From Gracilibacillus ureilyticus (GTDB lineage Bacteria; Bacillota; Bacilli; Bacillales; Amphibacillaceae), in NCBI RefSeq assembly GCF_900111195.1, contig NZ_FOGL01000024.1, positions 1 to 45,927 on the forward strand: a stretch of DNA of 45,927 bases. The letters run 5' to 3'. Positions 15,976 to 25,139 of the stretch are shown piece after piece. Under the pieces are notes generated by a model. The model ran no database searches. It was not told where the DNA came from and was given only the letters and a program-made list of their open reading frames with translations. A program made the translations under genes and the position numbers. Within the stretch, counting starts at the first letter, position 1. Each line of letters begins with the position of its first letter.

Positions 15976-17151
15976 TTACTTTAACTGTGTCAGTACATAC
16001 TTACGAACTTGCTTAGATAATGCTGGTATTTTCTTTTCTTTTGTTTCTTTTCTTAATGGTTCTCCCTTATTAATCAGCGGTTGTACCCCTTTTCGGTCTT
16101 CCTTAAATTTTGCGACAATGGGGTCAACAATAAATTCTTTCACATCTGATGTCGTCAATTCACTGCTCCGGTCCATCCGGTTGACGATTACTTTCATCCG
16201 TCCTTCTGTATCCATTTGCAGGCGTTTAAGCAGGTTAGTAACTTGCTTATAATTACTTATAGCAGGTGTATCTAAACTTAATACATAATGGATCACTTCA
16301 GATTCTTCTAATGCACTGAAGGTGATCGGATCCATATTTATAGGTAAATCGATTACCACCATATCGTAAGCTCTTCTGCACGTCCGAAGCAGGCGGACAA
16401 TATGCTCTTCGGTTATTGTCTCAGCAATTTCTGCATCTCGTGGGCTTAATAATAAATCCATTTTAGAATAGGTTTCTTTCATTACAACATTGTGAACATG
16501 ATTTTCATTCAGTTCATCAATAACCGGCAGTAAATCCGCAATGGATCGAGCACTTTCTACACCCAAATATTTCTCCGCCCCACCGTATTGTAGGTTCAGA
16601 TCTATAAATAATACAGAAGCAGTTGATTCTAATTTCATCGTTTGGGCAAATAGTGTTGACAACAATGTTCGCCCGACCCCACCTTTACCACTGTAAAATG
16701 AAATGATTTCTCCTTTTCCTTTCTTCATTGCCTGGCTTGATGGCAATTGCTGAAATTCGGAATTTTGCTGTTCTTTAACTGTAAGCACTTTTTTCTCCAA
16801 CCGTTCAAGGAAATTCGTCAATTCCTCTGGTAATACAAAGAAATCATGGACACCGAGCCTGATTAAATCACGCAACAACTGGAAATTCGCCTGATAAGAT
16901 AAGTAGATAAATATTGGTGCATAACCATCATCACCAATTTCATCTTGTGTATACTCGATCAGTTCGATAGTGGATTCATCCTTCTCTCCATCTGTCATGA
17001 TGATAATTTGCGGAGAAATACGATCAATCTCTTTACGCAACTCAGTGCTGGTAATTGTTTCAATTTGCCCATATACTGGTTGAAGCTCTTCGAGTAATTG
17101 ATTTTTCAATTGGTTATTATCACAAACCAATAGCATTTTGACTTGCTCCAT
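15976..17151 (-). CDS. tadZ: TadZ/CpaE-like protein: receiver-like domain plus MinD/ParA ATPase
   Basis: A 391-residue protein. An N-terminal receiver-like domain (about 1-120, with VHDFFVLP in the place of the usual KP motif) is followed by a MinD/ParA-type ATPase with deviant Walker A KGGVGRT (156-162), FIDLNLQYGG and VVIDLPINMD. TadZ/CpaE proteins place the pilus machine in the cell. I chose ATG 17151 because GGAGGG stands 7 bases ahead; a longer in-frame reading to 17181 would overlap the cpaB-like gene. It sits between the cpaB-like gene and tadA, the usual Tad order. Confidence 0.87.
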   Translation of the reverse strand: MEQVKMLLVCDNNQLKNQLLEELQPVYGQIETITSTELRKEIDRISPQIIIMTDGEKDESTIELIEYTQDEIGDDGYAPIFIYLSYQANFQLLRDLIRLGVHDFFVLPEELTNFLERLEKKVLTVKEQQNSEFQQLPSSQAMKKGKGEIISFYSGKGGVGRTLLSTLFAQTMKLESTASVLFIDLNLQYGGAEKYLGVESARSIADLLPVIDELNENHVHNVVMKETYSKMDLLLSPRDAEIAETITEEHIVRLLRTCRRAYDMVVIDLPINMDPITFSALEESEVIHYVLSLDTPAISNYKQVTNLLKRLQMDTEGRMKVIVNRMDRSSELTTSDVKEFIVDPIVAKFKEDRKGVQPLINKGEPLRKETKEKKIPALSKQVRKYVLTQLK

Positions 17152-17170
17152 TTCTGAACCCTCCTCTGCC

Positions 17171-17875
17171 TTACTCACCATCGCTCTGACTTGAGCCTTC
17201 TTCTGTCTCTTCTGCTACTTCTTTGGTAACTTCCTCTGTGTTCTCGTCTTCTTCTACCATTTCACTGTTTCCATTGGTAGATTTCAGAATATGTATATTG
17301 TCCGCATAATGTTGCATATGAATTAATTCAGGGGCCTGTTGCCTGGAAACTTCTAAAGCAACTCCCTCGCCATTGTCAGATGAGATTACCTTTTGAACAA
17401 GAACATCTGACATAAATATTTCTGTAACCGGCTCTTCGTTAAAACTTTGGGAAACTACAATATCTACGCGGTCTAAATGCTGTAATTCATCATCAAAGAA
17501 AACTTTGCTATTATCTTCTAATAATTCGACTAAACGGTTGCCTTCATCCGTCAATTCTGTGAATGGTCTTAAAATATTCTGTGTAATAAAGTCTCCCTCT
17601 TTTAATGGAATAATCGAGACCTGTCCTTCAATTTGCTCCATTGAAAGTACATGTGCATCCGTAACATAACGATTGGGAATTTCAATTGTTGCGATTTGGT
17701 CAGCAGAAATCCGTTCTCTTGAGTTAATATTCTGTTCTACTACAAACACTTCCGACATCTCACCCAAATCTGCATTCAGTTCATTTAAATTGTTATAAAA
17801 TAGTATGCCTGCTAGTATTGCTAGAATAAAAGATAATGTGATAAATATAAGTGCCCTTCTTTTCGATTCAAACAT
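17171..17875 (-). CDS. cpaB: CpaB/RcpC-like Flp pilus assembly protein (SAF domain)
   Basis: About 234 residues: one N-terminal membrane segment (ALIFITLSFILAILAGILFY), then an extracytoplasmic SAF-type region with VVEQNINSRERISADQI and IIPLKEGDFITQNIL, and a very acidic, Glu-rich tail. In Gram-negative bacteria CpaB/RcpC supports the outer-membrane secretin; a Gram-positive cell has no outer membrane, so here it probably acts in or at the cell wall. Start choice: ATG 17875 gives the family-like MFESKRRA start, with GAGGG about 11 bases ahead; a TTG at 17914 in the same frame has no ribosome site. It is the first gene of the minus-strand pilus operon. Confidence 0.8.
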   Translation of the reverse strand: MFESKRRALIFITLSFILAILAGILFYNNLNELNADLGEMSEVFVVEQNINSRERISADQIATIEIPNRYVTDAHVLSMEQIEGQVSIIPLKEGDFITQNILRPFTELTDEGNRLVELLEDNSKVFFDDELQHLDRVDIVVSQSFNEEPVTEIFMSDVLVQKVISSDNGEGVALEVSRQQAPELIHMQHYADNIHILKSTNGNSEMVEEDENTEEVTKEVAEETEEGSSQSDGE

Positions 17876-18453
17876 CTGCTTTTTATCCCTCTTTCTATTA
17901 ACCTTCGTTTTCAATGGACAGGAACAACTAATATGTCAGTCAATTGCATTTGCTGTAATAATATTACTAAATCTGTAATGAAATGATAACCATTATTATA
18001 GAAAAAGGTAGATTATACCTAAAATGGTTTTTATATCTTCAATTAAATATTTATTTTTGAAAAAATGATTCGTATACCACTATCTATATTTGTCGATTCA
18101 TCTGTTATTTTGATGAAATATAAGTTTTTTTAAAAAAACTAACATTAGCTGATTTACTATGTAATTCGAATTTATCATTCACTAAAATAGGTTAATATAT
18201 CTAATCTGTAATATAAAATACAATAATGAAACATAATTGAAATATTAAAGAGCTTATTTTTACAAATTAACTTGTTTTCTTACTCTTTCACCAATTATTT
18301 TATGAGTCTATATATTCACACATTTAGGATGAAAGTCATTAAAAAGTATATTAATTTATCGAGCTACTTTATTTTTAGAACTACCATTCTAAAGCTTATA
18401 ATATAAAACAGGCCATGCTGAATTAACATGGCCTGTTTTATATTTATTCTAGA
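17876..18453. other. AT-rich region upstream of the pilus operon
   Basis: No gene is visible. Read on the minus strand it should carry the operon promoter. TATAAT-like boxes occur near 18011-18016 and around 17995, but no spacer to a good -35 box is convincing. Positions 17992-18040 resemble the stretch before flp (12640-12690). The right end holds the murG terminator. Confidence 0.5.
18401..18443 (-). terminator. Terminator of murG
   Basis: A perfect 17-bp stem (left arm ATATAAAACAGGCCATG, 18401-18417) with a nine-base loop lies 10 bases after the murG stop and has a T-rich exit on either strand. Confidence 0.9.
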
Positions 18454-19527
18454 TTATTTACTCACTTGATCAATGATTGACTGAATCACCTGTTCTTTTG
18501 CTTCTGACGATTTATATTGATTCATTTTCTCTTTGATTTCAATTTTATCCTTCTTTAATTGAACTAGTGCTTGATGAAGTGAGTCTGTAGTTAAACTCTC
18601 CTCTTCTATGATATGTGCATAGCCTTGTTTTTCGAATGACTGTGCGTTAACAATTTGATCACCACGGCTTGCCTGCAATGATAGAGGAATTAGTAACATT
18701 GGTTTATGTAATGCTAAAAATTCAAAGATTGCATTCGATCCAGCTCTTGAACAAACAAGATCGGTGATAGCCAGTAAATCTTTCAACTCATCTTTTACAT
18801 ATTCATACTGTATATATCCTTCTCTTTCATAGCTGCTGTCATAATTATCTTTCCCGCAAATGTGAATGATGTGAAAGTCATTCAGTAAACGGTCTAGTCC
18901 TTCACGGATGGCCTCATTTATTCTCTTTGAACCCGCACTTCCGCCCATGATTAACAGGACATTTTTTTCAGCGTTTAATCCAGTTATTTCATACCCTTTC
19001 TTTCTGCTCCCTGTGAATAATTCTTCTCTCACTACCGCTCCAATATATTCAGCTTTTTGTTCAGGCAAGTAATCCATTGTTTCAGGGAATGTTGCAAGCA
19101 CCTTTTTCGCAAACGGGATGGCCAGCTTGTTTGCCAAGCCTGGTGTGTAATCAGATTCATGAATAACTGCAGGAACTCCGCGCATTCTCGCTGCAACTAA
19201 TACAGGAACAGAAACAAAGCCTCCTTTTGAAAAAATAACTGCCGGCTTCTTTTTTCCAATAATTCGGTATGCCTGAAATGTTCCTTTCAGTACTTTGAAA
19301 GGATCTTTAAAATTCTCTTTGGAAAAGTAGCGCCGCAGCTTTCCTGTCGATATAGGGTGATATTTTACGCCATCAAGACTTGAAATTAATTCTCTTTCTA
19401 TTCCGTTTTTTGATCCAATATAATCGACAGTCCAGCCCTCTTTGATAAATTCCGGAATGATTGCAATATTCACCATCACATGGCCAGCTGTTCCGCCTCC
19501 GGTAAAGATTATTTGTTTATTTTCCAT
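18454..19527 (-). CDS. murG: UDP-GlcNAc:lipid I N-acetylglucosaminyltransferase
   Basis: Adds GlcNAc to lipid I to make lipid II for peptidoglycan, on the inner face of the membrane. The protein has 357 residues. The N-terminal glycine loop GGGTAGH replaces the commoner GGGTGGH. Further MurG marks are [46 protein letters not shown] and [11 protein letters not shown] for the donor site. It is the type often present as a second MurG in Bacillaceae, and it stands outside any division cluster here. Start: ATG 19527 with AGAGG 10 bases ahead; a TTG just before it would fit nearly as well. Its 3' end is repeated in decayed form at 1410-1556. Confidence 0.9.
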   Translation of the reverse strand: MENKQIIFTGGGTAGHVMVNIAIIPEFIKEGWTVDYIGSKNGIERELISSLDGVKYHPISTGKLRRYFSKENFKDPFKVLKGTFQAYRIIGKKKPAVIFSKGGFVSVPVLVAARMRGVPAVIHESDYTPGLANKLAIPFAKKVLATFPETMDYLPEQKAEYIGAVVREELFTGSRKKGYEITGLNAEKNVLLIMGGSAGSKRINEAIREGLDRLLNDFHIIHICGKDNYDSSYEREGYIQYEYVKDELKDLLAITDLVCSRAGSNAIFEFLALHKPMLLIPLSLQASRGDQIVNAQSFEKQGYAHIIEEESLTTDSLHQALVQLKKDKIEIKEKMNQYKSSEAKEQVIQSIIDQVSK

Positions 19528-19765
19528 CAATTGTCTACCTCTCTTTTTAAACTGCTATGTATTGTCTTCCTGATAACTGTTCAAATTCCTTGATACTTTG
19601 CTTATGATTATACTTATAACTATTCTAATCACGCAAGTAACGATGTATGCTATGTACTTTTTCCGGAATCTCATAAAGTGAGACTTCCGATCAGGGATAA
19701 TACAAAGTTCACGCTAAAAACCCGGAAAACGCATTTCTCCATCTGCCTTCCGAGTTCATACTCCA

Positions 19766-21187
19766 TTATTTCAGGTTCATTACTATCAACCGCTCTTCAG
19801 TCATTTCATCAACAGAATATTTTGGTCCTTCTTTCCCGTTTCCGCTATCCTTCACACCGCCATATGGCATCAGATCCACACGGTACTGTGAACCATCATT
19901 AATCATAAATCCGCCAACCCCGACTCGCTTGGCCGCATAAAAAGCTGTATCAATATTCTGAGTGAATATGCCGCCTTGTAATCCATAATCAGACTGATTT
20001 AATTCGGCAATACATTCATCCAGCTCAGTATAAGGTATGATGCTTACAACCGGGGCAAAAATCTCTTCACACACGACCCGCATGTTTTTATTTACATTAG
20101 TTAACAATGTCGGTTCAAATAATACACCATCCCTCTTACCTCCATATGCGATTTCTGCACCATCAGATACAGCTTCCTGTACCCATTCTTCCGCACGTTC
20201 TGCTTCACTCTCAGAGATCATCGGACCAACATCTGTGGCAGGATCGGCTGGATCACCAACGCTCAGCCTTTTGATATTGCTGATTATTTTTTTCATAAAT
20301 GATGAATGAACCGATTCATGGACATAAATTCTTTGTACAGATATACATACCTGTCCTGCAAAGGCAAAACTCTGGCCTGCGAGGGTTTGGGCGGCATGAT
20401 CCAGGTCTGCCTCCTTATCCACAATAACAGGAGAATTGTTGCCAAGTTCAAGTATCAGGCGATTCAGGCCTGTTTCCTGTTTTAACTTCAATCCGACGTC
20501 TGCACTTCCAGTAAAAGTATAAAGGCTGATGCGTTTATCCTCGATCATTTGTTTTCCGACTGTGGAACCTGAACCAACAACTACTTGAAGTAAACCTTCA
20601 GGTAATCCTGCCTCTTCTAGAATTCCAGCTAACTTTAAGGCAGAGATTGGCGTTTTACTCGCAGGCTTCAGCACTACTGCATTACCTGCTGCAAGAGCTG
20701 GGGCTACTTTGTGTGACACAAGGTTTAATGGAAAATTAAAAGGACTAATTGCACCAACAACACCGACGGGAACTTTTATCGTAAATGCAAGCCTGTTTTC
20801 AGAACCTGGTGCTGCATCGACCGGTACACCTTCTCCATGTACTCGTTTCGCTTCTTCTGCTGCTAATAAAAAAGTCTGTGCAGAGCGTTCTATTTCTGCC
20901 AGTGCTTGTTTGAGCGGTTTTCCCGCTTCCTTTACAATGATCTTTGCTAATTCTTCTTTTCTGTCCAATAAAATCTGATATGTTTTTTGCAAAATCGAAA
21001 ATCTCTCATATGGGGAGAGCTGATGACGTTTAAATGCATGGAACGCACTTGAAATTGCATCATCAACATCTTTTTTACCTGCTGTTGAGACAGTTGCATA
21101 TACTTTTTGTGAGTATTTATCCAGTACCTGTAGTGATTCTTTTGTTTTCCGCCATGTTCCATCTATAAATATGGGATAATTATTCAT
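19766..21187 (-). CDS. NAD(P)-dependent aldehyde dehydrogenase
   Basis: A 473-residue ALDH-superfamily enzyme that oxidises an aldehyde to an acid. The fold marks are complete: SPFNFPLNL with N151, the cofactor loop FTGSADVG, the general base E247 in LELGNNSP, and the nucleophile C281 in FAGQVCIS. The end, PYGGVKDSGNGKEGPKY, is typical. The substrate cannot be read from sequence; relatives act on lactaldehyde-, phosphonoacetaldehyde- or succinate-semialdehyde-like compounds. A modest ribosome site (GAGGTG) precedes the ATG. No operon partner is evident; the LOG-family gene lies 38 bases upstream in the same direction, so co-transcription is possible. Confidence 0.88.
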   Translation of the reverse strand: MNNYPIFIDGTWRKTKESLQVLDKYSQKVYATVSTAGKKDVDDAISSAFHAFKRHQLSPYERFSILQKTYQILLDRKEELAKIIVKEAGKPLKQALAEIERSAQTFLLAAEEAKRVHGEGVPVDAAPGSENRLAFTIKVPVGVVGAISPFNFPLNLVSHKVAPALAAGNAVVLKPASKTPISALKLAGILEEAGLPEGLLQVVVGSGSTVGKQMIEDKRISLYTFTGSADVGLKLKQETGLNRLILELGNNSPVIVDKEADLDHAAQTLAGQSFAFAGQVCISVQRIYVHESVHSSFMKKIISNIKRLSVGDPADPATDVGPMISESEAERAEEWVQEAVSDGAEIAYGGKRDGVLFEPTLLTNVNKNMRVVCEEIFAPVVSIIPYTELDECIAELNQSDYGLQGGIFTQNIDTAFYAAKRVGVGGFMINDGSQYRVDLMPYGGVKDSGNGKEGPKYSVDEMTEERLIVMNLK

Positions 21188-21225
21188 TCTCCAACACCTC
21201 GCTACTTCATTGTTTATTCCACTGG

Positions 21226-21783
21226 TTATTTGGATGAAACATCCAGTTTTTGATCAAATCGGTCTAAAAGGATTGCAGGTTTTTCCTGAAAAATTGCAAG
21301 ATTCCGAAATTGCTCTTTCAAAAAGCCCTCTGTTACCATATGGTCCAGCAGATGAGACAATGGTTTATAATAATTATGTATATTTAATAACCCAATCGGT
21401 TTGTTGTGGATACCAATTTGGCCCCATGTTATGATTTCAAATAATTCTTCGAGAGTTCCAGCACCACCTGGCATTGCAATAAATCCATCCGCTAGTTCTG
21501 CCATTTTTGCTTTTCGCTCATGCATTGTACTGACAGTATATAACTGCGTTAATTTTTGATGGGCAATCTCTTTATCACTCAATACGGTTGGAATTACTCC
21601 GATCACTTCCCCTCCCGCTTCCAAGACAGTATCTGCAATAACTCCCATCAATCCAACACTTGATCCACCGTAAATGAGGGTAATATTTCGTTTTGCCAGT
21701 TCCTTCCCAAGTTCAACAGCACCTTTTTTGTAGACTTCAGAGTTTCCCAGACTGGACCCGCAATATACAGCTATCGATTTCAT
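21226..21783 (-). CDS. yvdD: LOG-family nucleotide 5'-monophosphate phosphoribohydrolase, YvdD type
   Basis: A 185-residue Rossmann-like protein of the LOG family (TIGR00730), enzymes that release a base from a nucleoside 5'-monophosphate; in plants they activate cytokinins. Marks: YCGSSLG at the start, LIYGGSSVGLMG, and the signature PGGAGTLEELFEIITWGQIG with the arginine of HERKAKM ahead of it. GGAGG lies 7 bases before the ATG. The bacterial role is unsettled. The next gene upstream is a nucleoside transporter, which fits nucleotide salvage, but a terminator stands between them. Confidence 0.87.
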   Translation of the reverse strand: MKSIAVYCGSSLGNSEVYKKGAVELGKELAKRNITLIYGGSSVGLMGVIADTVLEAGGEVIGVIPTVLSDKEIAHQKLTQLYTVSTMHERKAKMAELADGFIAMPGGAGTLEELFEIITWGQIGIHNKPIGLLNIHNYYKPLSHLLDHMVTEGFLKEQFRNLAIFQEKPAILLDRFDQKLDVSSK

Positions 21784-21902
21784 ATTATTCCTCCAATACT
21801 TTTATCTTTTATTATCTATACAAAATTTTAACATAAGAATAACCTGGAACGTTACTCGATGACTTAATGTATTTTTGCAGTAATGCCTCCTTACATATGG
21901 TA

Positions 21903-21939
21903 CAAAAAAAGCACAACTCTCATTTGAGACTTTGTGCTT
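21903..21939 (-). terminator. Terminator of the nucleoside transporter gene
   Basis: On the minus strand AAGCACAA...TTGTGCTT forms a stem of about 13 bp with one mismatch, followed by seven Ts, 7 bases after the stop at 21947. Confidence 0.88.
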
Positions 21940-21946
21940 CACTATA

Positions 21947-23128
21947 TTATAGAAATAACCCTGCCATTGTTGCCGAAAGAATGGAACCAAGGGTTGCTCC
22001 TATCAGCAGTTTCATACCAAATTTTGACACCGCTGCCCCTTTCTCACTATCGATACCCTGAACTGTACCTGCAATAATACCGATCGAAGAAAAATTTGCA
22101 AAACTGGTCAGAAATACGGAAACAATTCCGACAGTTTTTTCCGATAATGTTCCGACTAATGGCTGTAAATCCAACATTGCTACAAATTCATTTGTAATAA
22201 TTTTCGTTCCCATGATTCCGCCCGCCTGAACAAGCTCACCTGGTGTAATTCCCATCAGGAACCCAATCGGGTATAGAACATAGCCAAGAATTTGTTCCAG
22301 TGTTACACCTGCGAAAATGAATTGAATAACAAAGTTGACTAGCTCAAGAGCTGCAATAAACGCAATTAACATTGCTGCAACAATTAATGCGATTCTTCCG
22401 CCATCTAATGCCCCATTTCCCATTGCTTCAAAAAAACTTTTCGCTTCAGAAACATCTTTCACATTTATTTCATCATCAACTGATTTTATGTCAACAGGAG
22501 CGATAATCGAGGCAATGATCAGGGAACTGAACATATTTAACGGGATAGCAACTAACACGTATTCAGCAGGTAACATCTGCATGTAGGCTCCGATAATGGA
22601 GGCAGAAACTGATCCCATTGCTGAAGCACTCACAATGTACAGTCTATTGCTCGTCAGGTGGTGAAATTGAGATTTAATGGCAATCAATGCCTCTGATTGG
22701 CCAAAAAACATACTATTGACCGCATTAAAAGACTCTACCTTTGGCAGTCCTGTAATTTTAGATATGACAAAGCCGATATATTTAATGATAAATGGTAAAA
22801 TTCTTAAGTATGTCAGTACAGACAACAGTGTCGAAAAGAAAATAATTATCAGCAATACATTAAAGAAAAAGACCTCTTCGCCTTCAATACCGCCAACAAC
22901 AAAATTAACACCTTCTGTACCAAATTCAATCAGCTTGTTAAATAATGCAGAAATCCAATTAATTATAGCTTCGCCAATAGGTGTCATAAACATAAACCAA
23001 GTTGTTATTACCTGGGCTAATAACATGATTCCGATACTAGTATAATTAATCTTTTTCCGGTCATTACTCATAGCATATGCGATTGCCAGAACGAGGATAA
23101 TTGCTACAATCCCTAATATGATACCCAC
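21947..23128 (-). CDS. CNT-family nucleoside transporter (NupC/NupG type)
   Basis: A 393-residue membrane protein with about nine hydrophobic segments, taking up nucleosides together with protons or sodium. CNT marks are visible: FFGQSEALIAIK, SASAMGSVSASIIGAYMQML, LMGITPGELVQAGGIMGTKIITNEFVA and SFANFSSIGIIAGTVQG. It resembles the B. subtilis group NupC/NupG/YutK; the base preference cannot be decided by eye. It starts with GTG at 23128, with AGGAGG 9 bases ahead. It has its own terminator. Confidence 0.9.
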   Translation of the reverse strand: MGIILGIVAIILVLAIAYAMSNDRKKINYTSIGIMLLAQVITTWFMFMTPIGEAIINWISALFNKLIEFGTEGVNFVVGGIEGEEVFFFNVLLIIIFFSTLLSVLTYLRILPFIIKYIGFVISKITGLPKVESFNAVNSMFFGQSEALIAIKSQFHHLTSNRLYIVSASAMGSVSASIIGAYMQMLPAEYVLVAIPLNMFSSLIIASIIAPVDIKSVDDEINVKDVSEAKSFFEAMGNGALDGGRIALIVAAMLIAFIAALELVNFVIQFIFAGVTLEQILGYVLYPIGFLMGITPGELVQAGGIMGTKIITNEFVAMLDLQPLVGTLSEKTVGIVSVFLTSFANFSSIGIIAGTVQGIDSEKGAAVSKFGMKLLIGATLGSILSATMAGLFL

Positions 23129-23222
23129 TCAAGATTTCCTCCTCTTAATTTTATTTCTCTTATAACGTTCCCTTTTCTATCAAAATATAATCGCATTTAT
23201 GGAGGATAAGAGTATAAACTAA

Positions 23223-23702
23223 TTAAGAGGGCTGGAAGGACTCCGCTACTTTTATTAAATCGACCTTTGACAAAGTATGTTCACCGCTTCTGTATTGCAA
23301 TTTATAAGTAATCCCGTTCTTTTCCCATGTCAATGTTTTGGAGTATGGCTGATCACGGAAATATGCATTGGTTTTATCATCTAGTACAACTTCTTCATTG
23401 ATTTCTGCAGCTTCAGTTTTCTCAGTATTAAACATTTGAATCGTAAAGATATCATTACTTGTTGTAAACATGGTAATATCAAAAGCTTCCTTATCTGTTT
23501 GTATATCGATAAACCGGTCTGTGACAACAATCTCTGCCAGAATAGGTACAAACTGAGGTAGTTCAGGTGTGAAATCCAATTGATCCACCGCTGATTCCAC
23601 TTCCCCTTTCTTATAACTGTGAAAACCATCAGGGATAGATGATTCATTACTGCATCCGGTGACCATTAACATAAAAGCCAGAATTATTAATAACTTTTTC
23701 AT
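23223..23702 (-). CDS. Small lipoprotein of unknown function
   Basis: A 159-residue lipoprotein with signal peptide ending VTGC (C17). The mature part has TPELPQFVPILAEIVVTDRFID, then beta-rich stretches and HTLSKVDLIKVAESF near the end. It looks like the small surface lipoproteins of the DUF4367-like sort, with no recognised activity. GGGGAG lies before the ATG. It stands alone between yhbH and the nucleoside transporter. Confidence 0.7.
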   Translation of the reverse strand: MKKLLIILAFMLMVTGCSNESSIPDGFHSYKKGEVESAVDQLDFTPELPQFVPILAEIVVTDRFIDIQTDKEAFDITMFTTSNDIFTIQMFNTEKTEAAEINEEVVLDDKTNAYFRDQPYSKTLTWEKNGITYKLQYRSGEHTLSKVDLIKVAESFQPS

Positions 23703-23818
23703 TAACTTCTCCCCATTCCGCCCATTTATTATATTAGACGATAAATACCGGGAGAAAGTTTCACCATTTTTCTGCCATATGTTACTTTTTTTTGAATTAG
23801 TCTACAAAAAAAGCCACC

Positions 23819-24967
23819 CTATAAAGAGTAGCTTTCTTCCCGAAAGAAATGTTTCATTGCATAGAATACATCTTCTTTGCTGCGAAGGACAAATTGTCGG
23901 AATTTAGGATGTTCAATATCTTTGAATGCCTGAGTTAAAGTGGAGTACCGATTGTACTGATTTACTTCGCCATAACCAAACATACTTGCTTGTTCTAGCA
24001 ATGCGTATACAGCTTCTAAAGATCGGCGATTATCAGAGGTTAAATTATCCCCGTCCGATATATGAAACGGATAAATATTATAGTGGCTTGCCGGGTATTT
24101 TTCCTGGACTAGTTCTAACGCTTTTCTATATGCAGAAGAACATATTGTTCCACCACTTTCTCCCTTTGTAAAAAAAGCCTCTTCATCAACCACTTTTGCT
24201 TCTGTATGATGTGCGATGAACTCTACATCCACTGTTTCATATTTTTTTCTTAGAAAGCGCATTGTCCAGAAATAAAAACTTCTTGCAACATATTTCTCAA
24301 ACTGCCCCATAGACCCGCTTGTATCCATCATTGCAAGGACTACTGCTTTTGACTCTGGTTTAATCACATTGTCCCAGGTTTTATAACGTAAATCATCCGG
24401 ATAAATGGGTGTAAAAGATGGATTTCCTTCTAGGGCATTTCTCCGGTACGATGCAAGCATCGTTCTTTTTTTATCTATATTACCAGTTAAACCTTTTTTC
24501 CTAATGTCTTTAAACTCCACATCAGTAACTGTAATATTATCTTTTTCTTTCTGTTCCAAATTTGGTAATGCCAGTTCATCAAAAAAGGCTTCTTCCAGTG
24601 CTTCAAAGTCTACTTCTGCCTCATAATAATCTGTACCGGGCTGGTCGCCAGCATTGCCGGAATCATCTCCTTTGGACGGTTTCCCATCCTGTGCGATAAC
24701 GTCACCGACTTTACTGTCACCATCACCTTGACCTACATGTTTATTTTTAGACTGGTTATACTTGATCTTATACTCATCCAATGAACGAATCGGAATTCTG
24801 ACAATTTCTTTCCCTCTCGACATGATAATACTTTCTTCACTAATGATATCAGGAAGGCGTTTTTTTATTGCATCCTTTATTTTATCCTGGTGTCTCTTTT
24901 GGTCATCATATCCTTTTCTATGGAGGGACCAATCTTCTTCCGCAATTACAAAGTTAAAATCAGCCAT
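23819..24967 (-). CDS. yhbH: Sporulation protein YhbH (DUF444 family, vWA-like fold)
   Basis: A 382-residue cytoplasmic protein of the DUF444 family. Marks: [12 protein letters not shown]-like start ([12 protein letters not shown]), [24 protein letters not shown], and a vWA-like core with [13 protein letters not shown] and ISDGDNL. In B. subtilis yhbH lies next to prkA, is made under sigma-E in the mother cell, and both affect sporulation. Here odhA and odhB stand between prkA and yhbH, but the gene has its own sigma-E-like promoter. GAGGAGGGG lies before the ATG. A weak hairpin with a T run overlaps its stop (about 23805-23834). Confidence 0.92.
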   Translation of the reverse strand: MADFNFVIAEEDWSLHRKGYDDQKRHQDKIKDAIKKRLPDIISEESIIMSRGKEIVRIPIRSLDEYKIKYNQSKNKHVGQGDGDSKVGDVIAQDGKPSKGDDSGNAGDQPGTDYYEAEVDFEALEEAFFDELALPNLEQKEKDNITVTDVEFKDIRKKGLTGNIDKKRTMLASYRRNALEGNPSFTPIYPDDLRYKTWDNVIKPESKAVVLAMMDTSGSMGQFEKYVARSFYFWTMRFLRKKYETVDVEFIAHHTEAKVVDEEAFFTKGESGGTICSSAYRKALELVQEKYPASHYNIYPFHISDGDNLTSDNRRSLEAVYALLEQASMFGYGEVNQYNRYSTLTQAFKDIEHPKFRQFVLRSKEDVFYAMKHFFREESYSL

Positions 24968-24996
24968 CCTATCCCCTCCTCTGCTTGTATTATTTT

Positions 24997-25025
24997 ATTG
25001 TATGCAGCCAATTGAAAAAAGATAA
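24997..25025 (-). promoter_or_regulatory. Sigma-E-like promoter of yhbH
   Basis: On the minus strand CATACAAT (24997-25004) equals the sigma-E -10 consensus. TTATCTT (25019-25025), 14 bases upstream, is an acceptable -35 box. It lies about 30 bases before the yhbH start. Sigma-E control agrees with what is known for B. subtilis yhbH. Confidence 0.6.
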
Positions 25026-25090
25026 ACAAAAAGGCAGATTTTTTCATTTGATTCATTTTGTTATTCTTTAACCATGACTCTGCTCATATA

Positions 25091-25132
25091 AAAAACACCC
25101 ACCAACAGGTTGTGAACTGTTAATGGGTGTTT
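25091..25132 (-). terminator. Terminator of the odhAB operon
   Basis: AAACACCCA...AACAG and CTGTT...TGGGTGTTT pair around an eight-base loop with a small internal bulge. On the minus strand a T run follows; it lies 8 bases after the odhB stop. Confidence 0.88.
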
Positions 25133-25139
25133 CCTGTAA

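Noticed and set aside
1400-18610. Integrative element with integrase and att sites, suggested by the murG direct repeats
   Set aside because: I find no integrase, excisionase or replication gene, and the left repeat is decayed and joined to vWA debris. The repeat is reported as a scar only.
19660-19720. Hairpin between murG and the aldehyde dehydrogenase gene (GGAA-CTCA / TGAG-TTCC)
   Set aside because: The stem is imperfect, and on the strand of the upstream gene it is followed by As and not by a T run, so I do not call it a terminator.
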